Assembly: GCA_040752115.1 (NCBI GenBank)
Contig: JBFMFB010000023.1
Span: 1 to 33,983, forward strand
Reading direction: 5' to 3'
Source: JBFMFB01 sp040752115
Lineage (GTDB): Bacteria > Pseudomonadota > Gammaproteobacteria > Burkholderiales > Sulfuricellaceae
Length of the DNA: 33,983 nt
The position numbers and the translations under genes were made by a program. The notes beneath the pieces were generated by a model. That model had not been told where the DNA came from. It did no database searches and saw nothing but the letters and a program-made list of their open reading frames with translations. Positions 23,862-31,304 of the stretch are shown here, piece after piece. Every line of letters starts with the position of its first letter. Position 1 is the stretch's first letter.

Positions 23862-25196
23862 ATGGACATGCAGAGCGAGGGAATGGAAGTATCGTTGTCC
23901 GGGAGCAGCGGCCCGGAGCGGGCGAAACGAATCCTGAAGCAGGTATTCCGTGACTACGGCGGCGGCCTCGCGGTGCGCCTGTGGGACGGCGACACGTTGC
24001 GGCTTGGCCGGGGGCTGCCGGCGGCCACACTGGTTTTCCATCATCCCCGCGCGTTGCGCGAGCTGATCCTGTTCCGCGATCCGCTGCGCCTGGCGGAAGC
24101 CCATTTCCAGGGGCTGGTGAGCGTGGAAGGAAGCATTTATGACATCCTGAATCTGAAGCATCATTTCCACTCCCTTTCCCTCGCCGCCAGTGAAAAGCTG
24201 TCTATCCTGGCGTCGGCGTTGATGCTGGGGAGCGGCCCGCGGAGCGGGGAGGGCGAAGCCGAGGTGCAGAAATGGTCGACGCCCCTCTCCGCCTGGTTTG
24301 CGCGCAGGAACACGAAGGAACTCAACCGCAAGGCGATCGCCTTTCACTACGATGTCTCCAACGATTTCTACCGCCTCTGGCTGGATGAGCGCATGGTCTA
24401 TTCCTGCGCCTATTTCAACCATGCCGGGGAAAGCCTGGAACAGGCCCAGGAGAACAAGCTGGAGCACATTTGCCGCAAGCTGCGCCTGAAACCGGGAGAA
24501 CGCCTGCTGGACATCGGCTGCGGCTGGGGCGCGCTGCTCCGCTGGGCTGCCGCCAACCACGGCGTGCGCGCCCACGGCGTCACCCTGAGCCGCAGGCAGT
24601 ACGAGCACAACCTCGCGAAAATCCGCGAGGATGGGCTGGAAGGACTGGTCAGCGTCGAACTGAGGGACTATCGCGACCTCGAGGGTGAGGCGGTGTTCGA
24701 CAAGGTTGTCAGCGTCGGCATGTTCGAGCACGTCGGGCTGAAAAACCTGCCGGTCTACTTCGCCACCGCCCACCGCCTGCTGAAGCCGGGCGGCCTGTTC
24801 CTCAATCATGGCATTACCCACGACGAGGAGGGCTGGCATAAAACCGTCTCGACCCGGTTCATCAACCGCTACGTCTTTCCGGACGGCGAGCTGGATACCG
24901 TGAGCAACGTGCAGCGCGAAACGGAGCGGGCCGGCTTCGAAATCCACGACGTGGAAGGGCTGCGCCCCCACTACGCGCTGACTCTGCGGCAGTGGGTGAA
25001 GCGGCTGGAGGAACGCGAAGAAGAAGCGCGGCAGCACGTCAGCGAGGCTGCCTACCGGGTATGGCGGCTGTACATGGCGGCCTGCGCCCTCCAGTTCGAG
25101 GAAGGCGATGTCGGCGTCTACCAGATCCTGGCGTCGAAAAGAGCCGCGGGACTCAACCCGGTGCCGCTCACGCGAAGGGATATCTACGCCGCCTGA
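23862..25196 (+). CDS. Cyclopropane-fatty-acyl-phospholipid synthase family protein
   Basis: This SAM-dependent enzyme should methylenate unsaturated acyl chains of membrane phospholipids, forming cyclopropane fatty acids that usually protect stationary or stressed cells. The 444-aa product has an N-terminal CFA domain of about 150 residues. The catalytic domain includes AFHYDVSNDFYRLWLDE, YSCAYF, SAM motif I LDIGCGWGALLRW near residue 215, GVTLSRRQYEHN, and the later VEGLRPHYALTLRQW and FEEGDVGVYQIL. The ATG at 23862 follows GGGAG by 7 bases; the frame upstream is repeat and non-coding leader. A related methyltransferase of modified fatty acids cannot be excluded, because family members differ in product. 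Confidence 0.9.
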   Translation: MDMQSEGMEVSLSGSSGPERAKRILKQVFRDYGGGLAVRLWDGDTLRLGRGLPAATLVFHHPRALRELILFRDPLRLAEAHFQGLVSVEGSIYDILNLKHHFHSLSLAASEKLSILASALMLGSGPRSGEGEAEVQKWSTPLSAWFARRNTKELNRKAIAFHYDVSNDFYRLWLDERMVYSCAYFNHAGESLEQAQENKLEHICRKLRLKPGERLLDIGCGWGALLRWAAANHGVRAHGVTLSRRQYEHNLAKIREDGLEGLVSVELRDYRDLEGEAVFDKVVSVGMFEHVGLKNLPVYFATAHRLLKPGGLFLNHGITHDEEGWHKTVSTRFINRYVFPDGELDTVSNVQRETERAGFEIHDVEGLRPHYALTLRQWVKRLEEREEEARQHVSEAAYRVWRLYMAACALQFEEGDVGVYQILASKRAAGLNPVPLTRRDIYAA

Positions 25197-25226
25197 CCGC
25201 GGGCAACGCCCCAGCCCACGTAGCCT

Positions 25227-25405
25227 GCGTAGGATGGGTGGAGCGCAGCGCAACCCATCAGTGCAATCTGGTCAAATATTGCCACGTCGTCCGAGTGCCC
25301 ATTGCCATATTCGACTTTTGGCGATGCCCAAGATGCGGGGTGTATCCAGTTGATTGGGTGGGCAGATGTAATGATGGGTTGCGCTGCGCTCCACCCATCC
25401 TACGC
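25227..25405. repeat. GTAGGATGGGT element, copy C: 34-bp perfect inverted repeat
   Basis: Two 34-base arms (25227-25260 and 25372-25405) are exact reverse complements, starting GCGTAGGATGGGTGGAGCGC on the left. A 111-bp centre separates them. Each arm is also partly self-complementary (GATGGGT and ACCCATC). It begins 30 bp after the CFA synthase stop, in a tail-to-tail gap, like copies A and B. I see no flanking direct repeat that would mark a recent insertion and no coding sequence in the centre. Confidence 0.88.
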
Positions 25406-25425
25406 GTGCTAGAAAAAGCGCATTA

Positions 25426-25550
25426 GCCGCGAATGACACGAATGTTCACGAAGTTACACGAATGACTGCCAGATCAAGCTCGGCGAAAAAATGACAGACA
25501 CGGACAATGCTTTTATTCGTGCCCATTCGTGTTCATTCGTGACATTCGTG
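25426..25550. repeat. CACGAATG inverted-repeat element, copy 2
   Basis: The left arm GCCGCGAATGACACGAATG (from 25426) and a right arm ending GACATTCGTGG (25550) are near-complementary, with extra ATTCGTG units between them. The right arm ends 3 bp before the stop codon of the minus-strand methyltransferase gene. Together with copy C of the other family it fills the whole 25197-25552 gap, leaving no space for a gene. Mismatches between the arms suggest it is older than copies 1 and 3. Confidence 0.78.
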
Positions 25551-25552
25551 GT

Positions 25553-26737
25553 TCATGCCGTTTTTTCCTCTGATGCGCCGGACGGCTTCTTGCGCATTCC
25601 CCCCGCCACCATTTTGTATTCCAGCAGCCGGCACTCCAGCGCGCCGTTGAACAGCGGCGTGCGGCGCGAGGCGGAGATGCGGATCAGCTTGGGCAACTGC
25701 GGGTCGGCGGTGAAAATGTAGGCGCGCCAGCCGGCGAATTTCCTTTTGAGCGCGTCGCCCAGCTTCGGGTAGAACTCGGCGAGCTCGGCCTGTTCGCCCA
25801 GGCGCACGCCGTAGGGTGGGTTGGTGACCAGCACGCCTTCCGCAGCCGGGGCGGAAATCTCCAGCACGTTGGCCTGCTTGAGCTGCACCGCCTCGGCAAG
25901 CCCGGCCGCGGCGAGATTTTCCCGCGCCGCCTTCAGCACGTCGCCGTAGAGGTCGCTGCCCCAGATGGGTTGCGGCGACAGCGGCAGCCGCTGGGCCTCG
26001 GCCTCGCGGCGCAATTTTCCCCAGCTTGCGGCATCGAAGTTCTTCAGTTTTTCGAAGGCGAAATGGCGGCCCAGGCCAGGCGCGATTTTGAGCGCCATCT
26101 GCGCCGCTTCCAGCAGGAAGGTGCCGCTGCCGCACATCGGGTCGAGCAGGGGCACACCCGGCTCCCAGCCGGCGAGCCTGAGAATGCCGGCCGCCAGATT
26201 CTCGCGCAGCGGCGCTTCGGTGCTGGTTTTGCGCAGGCCGCGCTTGAACAGCGCCTCGCCCGAGGTATCGAGATAAAGCGTGAAATTTGTTGCGTCCAGG
26301 AAGGCGTGGATGCGGATGTCGGGCCCCGCGGTATCCACGCTCGGGCGCGCGCGGACCTCGGCGCGGAACTTGTCGCACACCGCGTCCTTGATTTTGAGGG
26401 TGACGAAATCGAGGCTCCGGAGCGGGCATTTCTTTGCGCTCACCTTGACCATGATGGTGCGGCCAACGTCGAACCAGCCGCTCCACGGCAACGCAAGGAC
26501 TGTCTTGTAGATATCTTCCTCGCTGCGGTAGCGCGACGCAGCGATGCGCCACAGTACCCGGCTGGCGATGCGGCTTTCGAGATTTACCCGATAGCACAAC
26601 TGAAACGGCCCGGTGAAGCCCACGCCGCCGTCAGCCGCGGCTACGAACTGCGCGCCGAGCTGCTCCAGCTCCGCGGCGAGCACGCCTTCCAGGCCGCGCG
26701 GACAGGGGGCGAAAAAATTTTCAGTGGCTGACGGCAT
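25553..26737 (-). CDS. THUMP-domain class I RNA methyltransferase (RlmL N-terminal type)
   Basis: This SAM-dependent methyltransferase probably modifies guanine N2 in rRNA or tRNA. The 394-aa product starts FFAPCPRGLEGVLAAEL and has a THUMP-like region to about residue 150. The Rossmann-like domain follows with LLDPMCGSGTFLLEAA near 200 and the catalytic NPPYG of N2-guanine or N6-adenine methyltransferases (VTNPPYGVRLGE) near 305. It corresponds in length to the stand-alone form, without the second methyltransferase domain that E. coli RlmL/RlmKL carries. The ATG at 26737 gives the family-like N-terminus; an in-frame ATG at 26773 adds 12 residues, and neither has a strong ribosome site. It is divergent from the acyl-CoA ligase gene. 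Confidence 0.88.
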   Translation of the reverse strand: MPSATENFFAPCPRGLEGVLAAELEQLGAQFVAAADGGVGFTGPFQLCYRVNLESRIASRVLWRIAASRYRSEEDIYKTVLALPWSGWFDVGRTIMVKVSAKKCPLRSLDFVTLKIKDAVCDKFRAEVRARPSVDTAGPDIRIHAFLDATNFTLYLDTSGEALFKRGLRKTSTEAPLRENLAAGILRLAGWEPGVPLLDPMCGSGTFLLEAAQMALKIAPGLGRHFAFEKLKNFDAASWGKLRREAEAQRLPLSPQPIWGSDLYGDVLKAARENLAAAGLAEAVQLKQANVLEISAPAAEGVLVTNPPYGVRLGEQAELAEFYPKLGDALKRKFAGWRAYIFTADPQLPKLIRISASRRTPLFNGALECRLLEYKMVAGGMRKKPSGASEEKTA

Positions 26738-26835
26738 AGGCGGGCGATGCCCATCGGAAAAGAATCCGCGCATAGTACACTAAGCGTCAGCAAAACTCAT
26801 CGCTCGTATCCCACGAACCCGAGAAAAACGTTTTA

Positions 26836-26964
26836 GCCACGAATGACACGAATGTTCACGAATAATCAGGATGTTACTCATGGGTTCAGACTCGCCCGCA
26901 AGGCGCACCCAAAATCCTGTACATCCATTTGTTTTTATTCGTGTTCATTCGTGTCATTCGTGGC
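26836..26964. repeat. CACGAATG inverted-repeat element, copy 3
   Basis: Perfect 19-bp arms, GCCACGAATGACACGAATG (26836-26854) and its complement (26946-26964), flank a 91-bp centre. The right arm ends 3 bases before the ATG at 26968 of the acyl-CoA ligase gene, so it replaces the place where a ribosome-binding site would be. The element covers most of the divergent gap between that gene and the methyltransferase, where promoters for both would be expected. Confidence 0.82.
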
Positions 26965-26967
26965 CAA

Positions 26968-28650
26968 ATGCCGTCTTTTAAGATGAACAACCTCGCCGAA
27001 CTGCTCGAACAGCATCTCGCCACGCCGGAGAAAATTCTCTACGCCCAGTACGTCGGCGGCGCCTGGCGGGATTTTTCCGCGGGCGAGGTGGCGGCGCTGG
27101 CGGCGCGCTGGCAGCGGGCATTCCGCGACCACGGGCTGGAGCCGGGCGACCGCGTCGCGCTTTGCCTGAGGAACGGCGTCAACTGGGTGGCGATCGATCA
27201 GGCGGCGCTCGGGCTGGGGCTGGTGGTGGTGCCGCTGTACACCGAGGACAACGCGGAAAACGTCGCCTGGTGCCTGGCCGATTCCGAAGCGCGCCTGCTG
27301 GTGCTGGAAAACCCGCGCCTGTTGCCGCTGCTGCAGCAGGCCATGGCCGAAAAATTGCCGACCGTCGTCTGCCTGCAGCCGGACGCCCCGGTTCCCGCCC
27401 TGGCCGCAGATTCCTGGCTGCCCCAGGCGGGCGGCCAGTTTGCCGTCGTCGCCGCGGAGCCGAACGCGCTCGCCACCCTCGTCTATACCTCCGGCACGAC
27501 CGGGCGCCCCAAGGGGGTGATGCTGTCGCACCGCAATATCCTCGCCAACGCGGCCGCATCGCTCGAAATCGTGACGCTCCACGAGTCCGATCTGCTGGTG
27601 TCGGTGCTGCCGCTGTCGCACATGTTCGAGCGCACCTGCGGCTACTACGTGCCGCTCAAGGCCGGGGTGAAGGTGGCGTACGCGCGCGGCGTGCAGCAAC
27701 TGGCGGAAGACCTGGCGGTACATCGTCCCACCGTGATGATCGCGGTGCCGCGCGTGTTCGAGCGCTTCCTGGCGCGGGTCGAGCAGGCGCTGGCCGCCGC
27801 GCCGCTCAGGCGATGGCTGTTCCGCGCTACGGTCGCGCTGGGCTGGAGAATATTCGAGCGCCGTGCCACCGTCCTGGAAAAAAACTGCTATCGCGCGCTG
27901 CGAAAGCGCGTGGCGGCGCCGATCTTGGCTCGCCTCGGCGGGCGGCTGCGCCTGGCCGTAGCGGGCGGTGCGCCGGTTGAGCCGCGCGTCGCCCGGACGT
28001 TTATCGGACTGGGGCTTCCCCTGATCCAGGGCTATGGCCTGACCGAGGCATCTCCCGTGGTGTCGGGCAACCGCGAGGAAGACAACGATCCGACATCGGT
28101 CGGCGCGCCGCTCGGCGGGGTCGAGATCCGCCTGAACGAAGCGGGGGAGCTCCTGGTGCGGGGCCCTTCGGTGATGCTGGGGTACTGGCGCAATCCCGAA
28201 GCGACGAAGGCGGTGCTGGACGGGGACGGCTGGCTCAACACCGGCGACCTGGCGGAGATCCGCGACGGCAGGATATACATCCGCGGGCGCAGCAAGGATG
28301 TCCTGGTGCTGTCTAGCGGCGAGAAGGCTTCGCCCCAGGACGTGGAAACCGCCATCCTCGACGACCCGCTGTTCGAGCAGGTGATGCTGCTGGGCGAGGG
28401 GCGACCGTATCTTGCGCTGCTCGCCGTCACCCAGGAAAGCGACGAGAAGACGCTGATCCGCCGCGCCAATGCGCAACTGAAAAATTTCCCGCGCTATATC
28501 CGGGTGCGGCGGGTGATTGCCCTGAAGGAACCGTGGACGCTGGAACAGGGGCTGCTCACGCCGACCCTGAAAGTCAAGCGCGAGCCGGTGTACCGGCGCT
28601 TCCGGCAGCAGATCGAAGAAGTCTACCGGCGGGGAATCAGAACGGTTTGA
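26968..28650 (+). CDS. Long-chain acyl-CoA synthetase (AMP-forming, FadD-like)
   Basis: This enzyme activates fatty acids with ATP and CoA at the membrane for lipid synthesis or degradation. The 560-aa product has ANL-superfamily motifs in order: P-loop-like TLVYTSGTTGRPKGVMLSH near residue 170, LPLSHMFERTCGYY, GYGLTEASPVVSG near 355, LNTGDLAEIRDGRIYIRGR near 425, and the C-terminal LTPTLKVKREPV with the expected lysine. The start is uncertain: ATG at 26968 and ATG at 26983 (MNNLAELLEQH) are both in frame, and neither has a visible Shine-Dalgarno site because a repeat ends just upstream. Its 3' end overlaps the convergent HemJ gene by 14 bp. Fatty-acid chain preference cannot be read from the sequence. 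Confidence 0.9.
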   Translation: MPSFKMNNLAELLEQHLATPEKILYAQYVGGAWRDFSAGEVAALAARWQRAFRDHGLEPGDRVALCLRNGVNWVAIDQAALGLGLVVVPLYTEDNAENVAWCLADSEARLLVLENPRLLPLLQQAMAEKLPTVVCLQPDAPVPALAADSWLPQAGGQFAVVAAEPNALATLVYTSGTTGRPKGVMLSHRNILANAAASLEIVTLHESDLLVSVLPLSHMFERTCGYYVPLKAGVKVAYARGVQQLAEDLAVHRPTVMIAVPRVFERFLARVEQALAAAPLRRWLFRATVALGWRIFERRATVLEKNCYRALRKRVAAPILARLGGRLRLAVAGGAPVEPRVARTFIGLGLPLIQGYGLTEASPVVSGNREEDNDPTSVGAPLGGVEIRLNEAGELLVRGPSVMLGYWRNPEATKAVLDGDGWLNTGDLAEIRDGRIYIRGRSKDVLVLSSGEKASPQDVETAILDDPLFEQVMLLGEGRPYLALLAVTQESDEKTLIRRANAQLKNFPRYIRVRRVIALKEPWTLEQGLLTPTLKVKREPVYRRFRQQIEEVYRRGIRTV

Positions 28651-29047
28651 CCACCACCAGGATCACCACTGCCGCCAGGAGCAGCACCGGCAGCTCGTTG
28701 AACCAGCGGTAGAACACATGGCTGCGGCTGTTGCGATCCTCGGCGAATGCTTTCACCAGCCTGCCGCAATACCAATGGTAGCCGACCAGTCCCGCCACCA
28801 GCAGCAGCTTGGCGTGCAGCCAGCCGCCGCGAAAATTGTAGCCCAGCCACAACCAAATGCCGAGCGCCAGCGACAGGACTGCCAGTGGCGTCATGAAGCG
28901 ATACAGCTTGTGCTCCATGAGCTTCAGGCGCTCGGAGGTCGCGGCGTCCGTCACCATGGCGTGGTTCACGAACAGGCGCGGCAGATAGAACAGCCCGGCA
29001 AACCAGGACACCACGAAGATGATATGAAACGCCTTAACCCACAGCAT
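28637..29047 (-). CDS. hemJ: HemJ-like protoporphyrinogen oxidase (UPF0093, CopD-like)
   Basis: This small membrane protein should oxidise protoporphyrinogen IX to protoporphyrin IX in heme synthesis. The 136-aa product has the length of HemJ and four hydrophobic segments. It begins MLWVKAFHIIFVVSWFAGLFYLPRLFVNH with the conserved histidine (KAFHI). GGWLHAKLLLV, YHWYCGRL and a final LLLAAVVILVVV follow. The ATG at 29047 has AAGGA about ten bases upstream. It overlaps the convergent acyl-CoA ligase gene by 14 bp. Family membership is clear; the symbol follows the usual annotation. Confidence 0.88.
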   Translation of the reverse strand: MLWVKAFHIIFVVSWFAGLFYLPRLFVNHAMVTDAATSERLKLMEHKLYRFMTPLAVLSLALGIWLWLGYNFRGGWLHAKLLLVAGLVGYHWYCGRLVKAFAEDRNSRSHVFYRWFNELPVLLLAAVVILVVVKPF

Positions 29048-29083
29048 ATCGATAAAATCCTTTTTTGCAATCCGGAAAAATCC

Positions 29084-29114
29084 TTGACGAAGCCCGCAGG
29101 CTGCAAGGTATGAT
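29084..29114 (+). promoter_or_regulatory. Possible promoter of the signalling operon
   Basis: TTGACG at 29084-29089 and TATGAT at 29109-29114 resemble sigma-70 boxes, but the 19-bp spacer is longer than the usual 17. It is the best candidate in the 146-bp gap between the divergent hemJ gene and the first reading frame of the operon. A 7-bp hairpin follows at 29156-29176. Confidence 0.35.
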
Positions 29115-29155
29115 TAGCACGGGGAGATTATACCTGACTGGCACACGGTGACTTG

Positions 29156-29176
29156 GAGCCTGCTGAAATCAGGCTC
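29156..29176 (+). promoter_or_regulatory. Leader hairpin before the signalling operon
   Basis: GAGCCTG (29156-29162) and CAGGCTC (29170-29176) form a perfect 7-bp stem with a 7-base loop. An AGGGGGG ribosome-binding sequence starts 5 bases later (29181). The hairpin is too small to be a known c-di-GMP riboswitch. It could act on mRNA stability or on access to the ribosome site, but nothing proves a function. Confidence 0.4.
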
Positions 29177-29193
29177 TAAAAGGGGGGCGCTGA

Positions 29194-29502
29194 GTGGAGC
29201 AGAACAACGAAGCGGTTGAAGCCATCGCACGGGAAATCGGGCTGGACGCGCAGGAAATCTCGCTGCGCAAGTCCTTTCCCGGAATGGGTGTTTCCAGCGA
29301 GGCGCGGCATTCCCCGATGCATCAGCATCCCGCAGTTACTGCGGTATTTCGTGGCCATCTGTCTTGTTTCCCTTTCCAGCGTCAGCGTTCTCGGATCAAC
29401 GTGCGCGAATTTCTGCGTGTGCGCCGGTGCGACAATATCCAAGAGTTTCACTTCATCCGGCCGCTGCCGGACAGCGGGCTGCATTCGGCCAGGGAGGCAT
29501 GA
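29194..29502 (+). CDS. Small protein of unknown function, or gene remnant, heading the signalling operon
   Basis: A GTG-started frame of 102 codons follows a good AGGGGGG site by 6 bases and ends in a TGA that overlaps the ATG of the next gene (TGATG at 29500-29504). Signals at both ends favour translation. The first 31 residues (EAVEAIAREIGLDAQEISLR and on) look like an ordinary helical protein. The rest is rich in Arg, His and Pro and resembles no family I know. A different frame at about 29325-29385 reads like a hydrophobic leader (LLRYFVAICLVSLSSVSVLG), so the region could be a decayed or frameshifted gene. I cannot assign a function. Confidence 0.4.
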   Translation: MEQNNEAVEAIAREIGLDAQEISLRKSFPGMGVSSEARHSPMHQHPAVTAVFRGHLSCFPFQRQRSRINVREFLRVRRCDNIQEFHFIRPLPDSGLHSAREA

Positions 29503-31304
29503 TGGAACATATCCTATTGCTGGTGGACGATGAGGAAAACATCACTGCGTCGCTGATGCGGCTGTTGCGGCACGACGGCTATCAGGTGCTCACCGCAAAT
29601 AGCGCCAAGGCGGCACTTGAAATCCTGCAGCAGTACCCGGCAGGGGTTGTCGTTACGGATCAGCGCATGCCGGAAATGACCGGCGTGGAATTGCTGACGC
29701 AGGTAAAAAACCTCTACCCGAACACCGTGCGGATCGTGCTGACCGGTTATACCGATCTCGAGACCGTTACCGATGCGATCAACCGCGGCGCAGTTTACAA
29801 ATTCCTGGCCAAACCGTGGGACGACAATGTGCTGCGCGCCAATATTCACGAGGCATTTCGGCATTACGACCTGATCCAGGAGAAGGAGCGGCTGGCGCAC
29901 GAAATCCAGGCCGCCAATGCGGAATTGCAGCGCATCAATCTCGACCTGGAACGCGTGGTTCAGGACAAGCACCAGCAGCTCGTGCGCGTCGCCCATTACG
30001 ATGCCCTGACCGGTCTGCCCAATCGCCTGCTGTTTGGCGACCGGCTGCAGCAGGCGGTGGCACGCGCGAACCGGACAGAATTGCTGGTGGCGGTGCTGTT
30101 CCTGGATCTGGACCGTTTCAAAAATGTCAACGAGACGCTGGGGCATCCCGCCGGCGACCAGCTATTGCAGTCGGTAGCGGAAAGACTGGCGGTTTGCACC
30201 CGCGAAAGCGACTCGATCGCGCGGCTCGGGGGGGACGAGTTCGCGCTGATCCTGGCCGATCTGGCTGATGCGCAGAACGCGGCGCACGCCGCGGAAAAAA
30301 TCCTGGCGGTGCTGGCTCCGCCCTTCGAGGTCGAGGGACACGAAATTTTCGTCTCCGCCAGCATCGGCATCAGCGTCTATCCCGCTGATGGGGTGGACAC
30401 GACGGTCCTCGTCAAGAACGCGGAAACCGCCATGTATCACGCGAAGGGCCAAGGCAAGAGCAATTTTCAGTATTACGCCCGGCAGATGAATGCCTCCGCC
30501 CTCCAGCGCCTGACGCTGGAGAACAGTCTGCGCCGGGCGTTGGAGCGCGAAGAGTTCCAGTTGCACTACCAGCCCCAGCTGGAACTCGGCGGCGGCAAGA
30601 TCATCGGCGTGGAAGCGCTGCTGCGCTGGAATCACCCGGAACAGGGGTTGCTGGCGCCGGATCGGTTTATCTCCCTGCTGGAGGAAACCAGCCTCATCAT
30701 TCCGGTGGGGGAATGGGTGCTGCATACCGCTTTTCTTCAGAATAAAACCTGGCATGAAGCGGGCTTGCCGGCCATCCGCATGGCGGTCAATCTTTCGGCG
30801 CTGCAGTTCCGGCAGGCCGATCTGGTCGGGGTGATCAGCCAGATACTCCAGGAAACCGGGCTCGACCCCGCTTCCCACGAACTGGAGCTGGAGCTTACCG
30901 AAAGCCTGATCATGAATAACGTGGAGGAAACCGTCGTTACCCTGGGCAAGCTGCACGCCATGGGAATCAAGATTTCGATTGACGATTTCGGCACCGGCTA
31001 TTCCAGCCTGAGCTACCTCAAGCGTTTTCCCATCAGCAGCCTGAAAATCGACCAGACGTTCGTGCGCGATCTTTCGACTAACCCCGACGATGCGGCGATC
31101 GTCGGCGCGATCATCGCGCTGGGACACAGCCTGAAGCTGAAGGTGATCGCCGAAGGCGTGGAAACCGCGAAGCAGCTCGAATTTCTCCGGGCGATGCAAT
31201 GCGACGAGATGCAGGGCTTTTACTTCAGCCGGCCGGTGCCCGCTGCAGAAATTACCGAGATGCTGCTGCAAGGCAGCGGCTTGCGACAACACGGAGAGGA
31301 ATGA
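29502..31304 (+). CDS. Response regulator with GGDEF and EAL domains
   Basis: This is a signal-controlled enzyme of cyclic di-GMP turnover. The 600-aa product has an N-terminal receiver (VDDEEN; phosphoacceptor D53 in VVTDQRMPEM; lysine in FLAKPWDD) and a coiled linker (about 120-165). A GGDEF domain has an intact motif at residues 244-248, with an RESD inhibitory site five residues before it. The EAL domain has EALLRW near 371, NLSALQF, ELTES, DDFGTGYSSLSYLKRF near 494, LKIDQTFV and AEGVET. Every residue class needed for both cyclase and phosphodiesterase is visible, so the net direction is open. ATG 29502 follows GGAGG; an ATG at 29499 is directly in front. The stop overlaps the next gene by one base. 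Confidence 0.93.
   Translation: MEHILLLVDDEENITASLMRLLRHDGYQVLTANSAKAALEILQQYPAGVVVTDQRMPEMTGVELLTQVKNLYPNTVRIVLTGYTDLETVTDAINRGAVYKFLAKPWDDNVLRANIHEAFRHYDLIQEKERLAHEIQAANAELQRINLDLERVVQDKHQQLVRVAHYDALTGLPNRLLFGDRLQQAVARANRTELLVAVLFLDLDRFKNVNETLGHPAGDQLLQSVAERLAVCTRESDSIARLGGDEFALILADLADAQNAAHAAEKILAVLAPPFEVEGHEIFVSASIGISVYPADGVDTTVLVKNAETAMYHAKGQGKSNFQYYARQMNASALQRLTLENSLRRALEREEFQLHYQPQLELGGGKIIGVEALLRWNHPEQGLLAPDRFISLLEETSLIIPVGEWVLHTAFLQNKTWHEAGLPAIRMAVNLSALQFRQADLVGVISQILQETGLDPASHELELELTESLIMNNVEETVVTLGKLHAMGIKISIDDFGTGYSSLSYLKRFPISSLKIDQTFVRDLSTNPDDAAIVGAIIALGHSLKLKVIAEGVETAKQLEFLRAMQCDEMQGFYFSRPVPAAEITEMLLQGSGLRQHGEE

Noticed and set aside
23667..25253. A 528-codon open frame on the minus strand, opposite the CFA synthase gene
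   Set aside because: It is the antisense shadow of a clear SAM-dependent enzyme in high-GC DNA; its translation has no recognisable motif and is rich in Arg, Gln, His and Ala.
25227..25405. Insertion sequence with terminal inverted repeats
   Set aside because: No transposase frame fits in the 111-bp centre and no target-site duplication is visible; it is at most a small non-autonomous element.
22170..26964. Possible CRISPR array from the repeated CACGAATG units
   Set aside because: The units are arranged as inverted arms, not as evenly spaced direct repeats with unique spacers, and no cas gene is present.
26935..28476. A 513-codon open frame on the minus strand, opposite the acyl-CoA ligase gene
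   Set aside because: The ligase motifs on the plus strand are complete; the antisense product is low in structure-like features.
30162..31292. A 376-codon minus-strand frame opposite GGDEF-EAL
   Set aside because: The sense strand keeps all GGDEF and EAL motifs; the antisense frame has no motif.
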